Source: an uncultured Bacteroidales bacterium
GTDB taxonomy: Bacteria > Bacteroidota > Bacteroidia > Bacteroidales > Bacteroidaceae
Reading direction: 5' to 3'
DNA: 12,763 nucleotides
NCBI GenBank assembly: GCA_937898885.1
Contig: CALDKD010000061.1
Coordinates: 1-12,763 of the forward strand
Numbering within the stretch: the stretch's first letter is position 1; each line of letters opens with the position of its first letter. Below the pieces are notes generated by a model. The model was not told the origin of the DNA, did no database searches, and saw only the letters and a list, made by a program, of their open reading frames with translations. Below, in pieces: positions 8,301-12,763 of the stretch. A program made the position numbers and the translations under genes.

Positions 8301-8543
8301 GACTTCTTCCGCTTCCAGACGGTCACGCTCGGATACGATTTCAACCGGCTGTGGCAGAACTCCCCGTTCGGCCAGCTCCGTCTCTATGTTCAGGGTCAGA
8401 ACCTCTACACGATCACGGGATATAAGGGTATGGATCCTGAAGTGGGTACTTCCAGCGGATTCGACTCCTGGGCCAAGGGCATCGACCTCGGCTTCTATCC
8501 CCAGCCCCGCACCATTCTCGTGGGCCTTAACATCAAATTCTAA
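5364..8543 (+). CDS. SusC/RagA-type TonB-dependent outer-membrane glycan transporter
   Basis: A complete 1059-aa SusC-family transporter that imports oligosaccharides across the outer membrane with energy from TonB. Residues 1-28 form a signal peptide ending SSSA. A carboxypeptidase-regulatory-like domain covers about 33-104 (VSGRIVDETNQPVIGAGV onward). The family signature EDVVVVGYG is at 111-119. The plug covers about 120-235, including NIRGMGTIG (173-181) and the signature SAAIYGARAANGVILVTT (216-233). The rest is the beta-barrel, with the family's DLNGDGVLNQDDD loop at 877-889 and a C-terminal barrel strand ending in phenylalanine (LVGLNIKF). Length is normal. susD follows after 14 nt, and the two products would form the usual SusC2D2 pedal-bin complex. 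From about residue 92 onward codon use becomes strongly C-ending, unlike the neighbouring phosphatase and HTCS genes. This fits high expression but starts inside the gene. The family is certain; substrate specificity cannot be read from the sequence. Confidence 0.97.
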   Translation: MRLLSKTVLMRFCVSLAFIFGAILSSSAQGQSLSVSGRIVDETNQPVIGAGVLEKGSNNGTVSDLDGQFTIMTKADAVLVISSLGYDSKEVAVNGNSVINVVLNSSSDFLEDVVVVGYGVQKKKLITGSTIQVKGDDIAKLNSTSALGALQSSTPGVNIIANTGQPGDGFNVNIRGMGTIGSYKPLYVIDGVAGGDISTLNPSDIESIDILKDAASAAIYGARAANGVILVTTKQGKEGNIQISYDGYVGWQNAPIIPQVLNAKQYIEVINTAEKNNRLTPTDFSAVLSPELYKSIMDGSFTGTNWIREFHNDNAPVSNHAVNLTGGTDRSKFSMGVSFTDQEGIFGKPAASNFKRATVRLNSDHVVLRKNDLDIITVGENVSFSYSEKSGINLSNQYSNNMFDALTANPLAPMRRADGEYTNADDYTAFGIFKFDGDAKNPLYVISKTSQGNNWRSNYGLNMSVNVRIQPIKDLIVRSQFNYMASANSRRSYDMTYQANSTSFLDVDKVSQEAGLGWNWSWENTAAYKFHFGDHNFDAMAGMSIEHSGYGETVGAGREGGKWVDDPVHAYVSNMTGLITESKIKGSPWSDSGLLSYFGRINYDYAEKYMLSLILRRDGSSNFAPGHRWGTFPSVSAGWVVTNEPWMAGFRNTLSFLKLRGSWGQNGNCAIDNFQYLATVQVGPNDGRYGFSNGITDQLSNGSYADKLANPNVTWETSQQLDFGLDARFFASRLGLTFDWYQKDTKNWLVNAPIMGHYGADAPYINGGDVRNTGVELALTWNDQVNKDFYYSIGVNGAYNKNIVTRIANGEGVIHGQAVVEQASELYRAEVGYPIGYFHTYVTDGVFQTQQELDAWLAAGKPTISDNPQPGDLKVLDLNGDGVLNQDDDKTMTGDPNPHFTAGLNISVNYKGFDFGVSGYGMFGHQIFRAWRQYGHRPYQNYTTEVFDYWHGEGTSNKLPILYSSNSKGLNTDMFIENGDFFRFQTVTLGYDFNRLWQNSPFGQLRLYVQGQNLYTITGYKGMDPEVGTSSGFDSWAKGIDLGFYPQPRTILVGLNIKF

Positions 8544-8557
8544 TAACTGTGCTTGAA

Positions 8558-10324
8558 ATGAAAACGATACTGAAAATAACGGCGGTTGCCGCATTGACGC
8601 TTCTGCTCTCCTCCTGTGAGAGTCTTCTCGATACGACCAATTATATGACCAAGACCACGGCCGACTTCCCGTCGAATGCCGGAGAGGTGGAACAGATGGT
8701 CACCGGTGTCTACAATAACCTGAACGCCATTCAGGAAGAGAACAAAGTCACCTGGCACTATCCCTGGGCGCTGGCCACGGCCGACGAATGCCTCGGTGGT
8801 GACGGTGCGAACGTCTCCATCATCCAGGCTGCCGACATGATGCTCAAGCAGGGCGACGGATACAACGGCGTCTACAAGCAGCGCTACGTGGGAATCGCGC
8901 GGGCGAACAGTGCCCTCGAAGTGCTCAAAGACTGCCCTTTTATCTCCGAGGAGATGAGGAACGACTTCACCGGCCAGGTCCTTTTCCTGCGCGCCTACTA
9001 CTATTACGAGCTGGCGAGCCAATTCGGGAACGTACCTTGCCCCCTGACCACCGTGGCGGACCCCACCCTTCCGCAGATCTCCGGAGAAGCGCTTTGGGGA
9101 CAGATCATGCTCGACCTCAAGACGGCCATCGGCATCATGCCTTCCAAGAGGTCCGCTGGTGACGGTCATGTCGACAAATACTGCGCGGAAGCCCTTCTGG
9201 GCCGTGTTTACCTGTTCTATTCCGGGTTCTACAACGACGAAGTCGTCACCCTTCCCGACGGGACGGATCTCACCAAGGCTGAAGTGGGCGGATATATCAA
9301 GGATTGCGTGGAGAATTCGGGTTATTCCCTGGTCCCCGATTTCCATAACCTGTGGCCGTACAGCAACCGCATCACGTTGGCCGACGAGCTCTGCCCGACC
9401 AAGTGGAAGGACAAAGGTTACGAATATGTGGCCGATGACGGAAAGGTCAATCCGGAAACGATGTTCGTCATCAAGTTCAACGCCCTGAGCGCCGGCGACC
9501 CATACCGGAAGTATTCCAACCAGACCGCTCTCTTCATCGGCGGCGTCCGCGGCAACAAGCAGAAGTGCCAGAACGGAGACACCTTCCCGCTGAGCTACGG
9601 ATACGGAAACTGCCCTGTCAGCCCCGCCTTTGTCAAGGAATGGGAAGAAATCGAGCCGAACGACCCGCGTCGCGAAGCTTCCATCATGGCCCCCGATGAT
9701 TTCGTGAGAGGCTATACGTACGGCGTGAAAGGCGACAACGTCCAGGAAACCGGCTATTACCAGGCGAAGGTCATGCCGGTCATGGGCCGGGACAACAACG
9801 GAAACATCAGATGGTCTTACCTTCTGGTCATGTACGATAACCTTTCCTGGACCAAGGACGACTATCAGTTCAACTTCTGTGACGATATGGTGCTGATCCG
9901 CTTTGCCGAGGTCCTGCTGATGGATGCCGAGATCAATGGAAACAAAGCGTCCTTCGACAAGGTGCGCGCCCGTGCCGGTCTGCCCGCCATCGCGCTTACG
10001 GAAGAGAACCTCCGCAACGAGCGCCGCTGGGAGCTCGCTTTCGAGGGCGTGAGACTCGGAGACCTTCGTCGATATGGCGAGGCTTATGCAAAGGCCGCAT
10101 TGGACAAGCAGGATGGTGTTGTCTGCTACTTCAAGGGCAAGAAGAGCACAAACCACGCGAGTGATTACAATGGAGGCTACGGTAACCGTTTTGCAATCAC
10201 CAAAGGCTTCGCTCCTATTCCGACTGCACAGATCGATCTTTCCGCCGGTGCCGGCGAAGAGTATAAGTTCAAGCAAAATCCCGGATATGAGGGCGCAGAT
10301 GAGTACACTGGCTGGGTTGAATAA
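8558..10324 (+). CDS. SusD/RagB-type surface glycan-binding lipoprotein
   Basis: A complete 588-aa SusD-family lipoprotein, the surface lid that binds glycan and delivers it to the partner SusC. The signal peptide ends in the lipobox LSSC with the lipidated Cys20, followed by acidic ESLLD, consistent with export to the cell surface. The early segment VEQMVTGVYNNLN is typical of the family's first helical region. The C-terminal signature RNERRWELAFEGVRLGDLRRYG sits from about residue 486, and the ending with PIPTAQIDLS and QNPGYEG is also characteristic. I chose the ATG at 8558. A GTG at 8549 would add only three residues, and the ATG gives a standard MKT lipoprotein start 14 nt after the susC stop. 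Codons are mostly C-ending until about 10060 and become more mixed in the last 80 or so codons. The family is certain. The ligand is unknown; the adjacent GH3 gene points to a beta-linked glucan or related glycan. Confidence 0.96.
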   Translation: MKTILKITAVAALTLLLSSCESLLDTTNYMTKTTADFPSNAGEVEQMVTGVYNNLNAIQEENKVTWHYPWALATADECLGGDGANVSIIQAADMMLKQGDGYNGVYKQRYVGIARANSALEVLKDCPFISEEMRNDFTGQVLFLRAYYYYELASQFGNVPCPLTTVADPTLPQISGEALWGQIMLDLKTAIGIMPSKRSAGDGHVDKYCAEALLGRVYLFYSGFYNDEVVTLPDGTDLTKAEVGGYIKDCVENSGYSLVPDFHNLWPYSNRITLADELCPTKWKDKGYEYVADDGKVNPETMFVIKFNALSAGDPYRKYSNQTALFIGGVRGNKQKCQNGDTFPLSYGYGNCPVSPAFVKEWEEIEPNDPRREASIMAPDDFVRGYTYGVKGDNVQETGYYQAKVMPVMGRDNNGNIRWSYLLVMYDNLSWTKDDYQFNFCDDMVLIRFAEVLLMDAEINGNKASFDKVRARAGLPAIALTEENLRNERRWELAFEGVRLGDLRRYGEAYAKAALDKQDGVVCYFKGKKSTNHASDYNGGYGNRFAITKGFAPIPTAQIDLSAGAGEEYKFKQNPGYEGADEYTGWVE

Positions 10325-10406
10325 AACAAATACTGAAAAAAAGTGAATTGGAGAGGAATTGCAGATCTTTGCAATCCCTCTCCAATTCTATCAATGGACA
10401 TAGAAT
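10325..10406 (+). other. susD to GH3 intergenic region
   Basis: This 82-nt gap is the longest one inside the plus-strand gene series. It starts with an A-rich stretch including a run of seven A (10336-10342), then holds a strong hairpin (10345-10388), then 18 nt to the GH3 start codon. I see no TAnnTTTG promoter box and no Shine-Dalgarno site, so the GH3 gene is probably transcribed by readthrough from susD. Confidence 0.6.
10345..10388. terminator. Strong hairpin between susD and GH3; intrinsic terminator only on the minus strand
   Basis: The outer stem pairs GAATTGGAGAGG (10345-10356) with CCTCTCCAATTC (10377-10388), 12 perfect base pairs. After one A/C mismatch (10357, 10376), ATTGCA (10358-10363) pairs with TGCAAT (10370-10375) around a 6-nt loop. 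Read on the plus strand it is followed by TATCAATGG, with no U-run, so it is a poor intrinsic terminator for susD. Read on the minus strand it is followed 2 nt later by seven T (complement of 10336-10342), the classic terminator form, although no minus-strand gene is known here. In the plus-strand message it more likely acts as a stability, processing or attenuation element that lowers GH3 expression relative to susCD. Confidence 0.65.
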
Positions 10407-12674
10407 ATGAAAGTAATCCTTACAACCGGAGCGGTGCTTTGCTCGATAGTGGCTTTCTCGCAGGCACCACAGCTCAACAGGAACAATATAGAAGAAGTCA
10501 TGAAGGCGATGACACTCGAGGAGAAAATCACCCTTGCAGTCGGCGCCAACCGTTATGTAGGAGATGAAAACGGCCCTGGTCCCGCGCCCGGGATGCCTGT
10601 GCGCAAGTCGGTGGATATGAGCGGCTTGGTCGAGAAACCCCAGAGTGATGGAGTTACAGCTTTCTCCAGCGGCCGAGTGAAAGGTGCTGCCGGTGACGTC
10701 GTGCCTGTGGAAAGGCTTGGTATTACCACGATGGTTCTTGCCGATGGCCCGGCCGGCCTCCGTATCGATGCTACCCGTCAGGGTGATGACAACACCTACT
10801 ATTGCACGGCCTTCCCGATCGGGTCCCTTCTGTCGGCATCGTGGGATCCCGAACTTACAGAGCGTGTAACGGCTGCTATGGGTAATGAAGTTCTGGAATA
10901 TGGCGCTGACATTCTTCTTGCACCGGCCATGAACATACACCGCAACCCTTTGTGCGGACGCAACTTCGAGTATTATAGCGAAGATCCTTTGCTTGCGGGT
11001 AAGATTGCCGCGGCTTATGTCAGGGGTGTCCAGAGCAACGGCGTCGGCACTTCCGTGAAACACTTCGCCGCTAATAGCCAGGAGACCCTGCGTAACGGGC
11101 AGAACGCCTCCATCAGCGAACGCGCCCTGCGCGAAATCTATCTTAAAGGCTTTGAAATCGTGGTGAAGGAAGCTCAGCCCTGGACGATCATGTCTTCCTA
11201 CAACAAGATCAACGGTGTACTGTCTTCAGAGAACCGCTGGCTCCTGACAGATCTTCTCCGTGGAGAATGGGGTTTCAAGGGCTTTGTTATGACCGATTGG
11301 TGGGCGGAGGAGAACGGTGCCCGCCAGATTGCATCCGGCAATGATATGCTGATGCCGGGTACGCCGCACCAGTATGATGATATCCTGGGCGCAGTGCAGA
11401 GCGGCCGTCTGGACATACGGTTCCTGGATGATTGTGTCCGTCGCATTCTTGAGGTGATGGTGGAATCGCCCACCTTCAAGCGCTTCAAATACAGCAATAA
11501 ACCTGACCTTGCCGCGCACGCACAAGTCACGCGCGAGGCTGCCGCCCAGGGAATGGTTCTGCTGAAGAACGAAGGTGTCCTGCCTCTGAACAACAAACGT
11601 AAAGTGGCGCTCTTCGGAGTTCCGTCCTATGACACAATGGTTGGAGGTTCCGGTTCAGGTTATGTGAACCGCGCTTATAAAGTGACCATTGATGAAGGAC
11701 TGGAGACCGCCGGCTTCAAACTGGACAGGCAACTTGCGGAATCCTATCGTGATTACGTAAAACAGGAGAAGGCGAAGCAGCCAGCAGAGTATTTCTGGAT
11801 TATCCCCACCGTCAAGGAAACGGTCATCAGTCAGGAGGAAGCTGAAGCAGCTGCGAAGCGCAACGATGTCTGTATCTACAGTATCGGTCGTATGGCAGGT
11901 GAAGGTGGAGATCGCAGCCTGACACCTGGCGACTGGTATCTCTCGGCGACCGAGCAGGCAAATATCGACATGCTCTGTGAGACATTCCACAAGGCAGGCA
12001 AGAAAGTGATAATACTGCTGAATATGGGCAACATCGTGGATATGGGATGGTGCGACAAACCTGATGCAATCCTCCATACCTGGATGGATGGCCAGGAGGC
12101 GGGCAACAGTGTGGCGGATGTCCTCGGCGGCAAGGTTTCCCCTTCGGGCAAATTGCCGATGACCATCGCAAAACATTATGAGGATTACCCTTCTGCCAAA
12201 GACTTCCCGATGTCCAACGGCAATCCCGGAGATGTCAATTATGATGAAGATATTTTTGTGGGATACCGCCACTTTGACCTCAACCCCACAACAATTCTAT
12301 ATCCCTTCGGTTTTGGCTTGAGCTACACAAGTTTCGCTTATTCTGACTTGAAGGCAGAACGTTGCGGCGATGAACTGAAAATCAGCATAAAGGTGACAAA
12401 CACTGGCAAATGCAGCGGGCGCGAAGTTGTGCAGATTTATGTTGGCGCGCCGGAAGGAATTGCCGTGAAACCTGTGAAGGAGCTCCGTGCCTTTGGAAAA
12501 ACCTCTGAATTGAAGCCAAAGGCCAGCGAAGTACTCACGATGACCGTCAAACTTGCAGATCTGTGTTGGTTCGACGGATATGAGCGGGCATGGAAGCTTG
12601 ACGAAGGAGAATATGTCATATCCGCTGCTGCCAGTTCCCAGGATATCCGCCAGAGTGTGACCTTGACGCTATAA
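10407..12674 (+). CDS. Periplasmic glycoside hydrolase family 3 enzyme, probable beta-glucosidase
   Basis: A complete 755-aa GH3 exo-acting enzyme that removes terminal beta-linked sugars with retention of configuration. A signal peptide covers residues 1-18 (cleavage near AFS/QA) and no lipobox is seen, so a periplasmic site is likely. The N-terminal TIM-barrel domain contains LADGPAGLR (111-119), LAPAMNIHRNPLCGRNFEYYSEDP (171-194), KHF (218-220) and the nucleophile Asp297 in VMTDWW. The C-terminal sandwich domain contains the probable acid/base Glu499 in AGEGGDR (497-503). A fibronectin-III-like domain fills about 650-755, entered after the conserved YPFGFGLSYT (632-641). Both catalytic residues are present and length is normal for the three-domain form without a PA14 insert. 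Beta-glucosidase is the likeliest activity, but beta-xylosidase or a mixed activity cannot be excluded. It lies 82 nt after susD and probably acts on oligosaccharides imported by SusC/SusD. Confidence 0.94.
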   Translation: MKVILTTGAVLCSIVAFSQAPQLNRNNIEEVMKAMTLEEKITLAVGANRYVGDENGPGPAPGMPVRKSVDMSGLVEKPQSDGVTAFSSGRVKGAAGDVVPVERLGITTMVLADGPAGLRIDATRQGDDNTYYCTAFPIGSLLSASWDPELTERVTAAMGNEVLEYGADILLAPAMNIHRNPLCGRNFEYYSEDPLLAGKIAAAYVRGVQSNGVGTSVKHFAANSQETLRNGQNASISERALREIYLKGFEIVVKEAQPWTIMSSYNKINGVLSSENRWLLTDLLRGEWGFKGFVMTDWWAEENGARQIASGNDMLMPGTPHQYDDILGAVQSGRLDIRFLDDCVRRILEVMVESPTFKRFKYSNKPDLAAHAQVTREAAAQGMVLLKNEGVLPLNNKRKVALFGVPSYDTMVGGSGSGYVNRAYKVTIDEGLETAGFKLDRQLAESYRDYVKQEKAKQPAEYFWIIPTVKETVISQEEAEAAAKRNDVCIYSIGRMAGEGGDRSLTPGDWYLSATEQANIDMLCETFHKAGKKVIILLNMGNIVDMGWCDKPDAILHTWMDGQEAGNSVADVLGGKVSPSGKLPMTIAKHYEDYPSAKDFPMSNGNPGDVNYDEDIFVGYRHFDLNPTTILYPFGFGLSYTSFAYSDLKAERCGDELKISIKVTNTGKCSGREVVQIYVGAPEGIAVKPVKELRAFGKTSELKPKASEVLTMTVKLADLCWFDGYERAWKLDEGEYVISAAASSQDIRQSVTLTL

Positions 12675-12691
12675 TATAAAAGGTATTTTAT

Positions 12692-12699
12692 TATTTTTG
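12692..12699 (+). promoter_or_regulatory. Weak candidate -7 box (TATTTTTG) after the GH3 gene
   Basis: The octamer matches TAnnTTTG and lies 29 nt before the ATG at 12729, which would give a leader of about 25 nt. The nearest TTG upstream (12663-12665) is 26 nt away, too far for a normal -33 element. The stretch is AT-rich, so a chance match is quite possible. Confidence 0.25.
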
Positions 12700-12728
12700 A
12701 GCAAAATTACCACATAAACTTTAAAGGA

Positions 12729-12763
12729 ATGAGACATAACGGATTTACAAGATGGGCTTTATG
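12729..12763 (+). CDS. 5' end of the next PUL gene (partial)
   Basis: An ATG at 12729 opens a frame of 11 full codons (MRHNGFTRWAL) that runs off the right edge. It lies 54 nt after the GH3 stop in the same direction, behind an AT-rich gap. The basic residues followed by the first hydrophobic ones could be the start of a signal peptide, as expected for another PUL enzyme or a surface glycan-binding protein, but too little is visible to assign a family. ATG codons at 12752 and 12761 are alternative starts. Confidence 0.45.
   Translation, partial: MRHNGFTRWAL

Noticed and set aside
8549..8557. GTG at 8549 as the susD start
   Set aside because: It would add only MLE before a standard lipoprotein signal peptide. 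The ATG at 8558 fits the family better and leaves a normal 14-nt gap after susC.
8540..10276. 578-codon open frame on the minus strand inside susD
   Set aside because: It lies almost wholly opposite a clear SusD gene with C-ending codons, which explains the lack of stops. No signal peptide or recognisable motif is seen.
10345..10388. The susD-GH3 hairpin as an ordinary terminator ending the susCD operon
   Set aside because: The plus-strand side is followed by TATCAATGG rather than a U-run, and the GH3 gene has no visible promoter of its own.
10269..11063. 264-codon minus-strand open frame over the susD end and GH3 start
   Set aside because: It crosses the strong hairpin region and lies opposite conserved GH3 sequence, and the product shows no recognisable domain.
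11655..12272. 205-codon minus-strand open frame inside the GH3 gene
   Set aside because: It is fully inside the catalytic and C-terminal part of a well-supported GH3 gene, and its product is not recognisable.
12676..12698. Hairpin ATAAAA-GGTA-TTTTAT followed by a short T-run after the GH3 gene
   Set aside because: The 6-bp stem is made only of A-T pairs and would be very unstable, so I do not call it a terminator.

Overview
The window looks like part of a polysaccharide utilization locus (PUL) from a Bacteroidota bacterium, most likely a gut- or rumen-type member of the Bacteroidales. The signs are a hybrid two-component system (HTCS) regulator, an adjacent SusC/SusD pair, a lipoprotein signal on SusD, A-rich gene leaders in place of strong Shine-Dalgarno sites, and matches to the Bacteroidota -7 promoter element TAnnTTTG. 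Base composition is near 50% GC, rising in susC and susD. The sequence does not allow a genus call.

Layout: the left edge (1-70, minus strand) holds the first 23 codons of an unidentified gene that follows the HTCS in the same direction. The HTCS regulator (97-3954, minus) is complete at 1285 aa: periplasmic propeller sensor, Y_Y_Y-type domain, one membrane helix, histidine kinase, receiver and AraC-type DNA-binding domain. An 89-bp divergent control region (3955-4043) follows. It carries an inverted repeat, a direct repeat, and on each strand a -7-like box exactly 4 nt from the start codon. The plus-strand genes then run as a tight series: a secreted histidine-type phosphatase (4044-5330), a SusC-type TonB-dependent transporter (5364-8543), a SusD-type surface lipoprotein (8558-10324), a GH3 exo-beta-glycosidase (10407-12674), and the first 11 codons of a further gene (12729 onward). 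Gaps are 33, 14, 82 and 54 nt. The 82-nt gap between susD and the GH3 gene holds a strong RNA hairpin.

Working model (inference): the HTCS senses a glycan fragment in the periplasm and activates the divergent operon. SusD captures the glycan at the cell surface, SusC imports it with TonB energy, and the periplasmic GH3 enzyme releases terminal monosaccharides, probably glucose from a beta-glucan. The phosphatase, placed first in the operon, is the odd part. It suggests a phosphorylated substrate, or coupling of glycan use to phosphate release from phytate or another phosphate ester. No endo-acting glycosidase or surface glycan-binding protein is visible, so the locus probably continues beyond the right edge.

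I found no tRNA or rRNA genes, insertion sequences, CRISPR arrays or pseudogenes. The long minus-strand open frames opposite susC and susD are explained by C-ending codon use on the plus strand.
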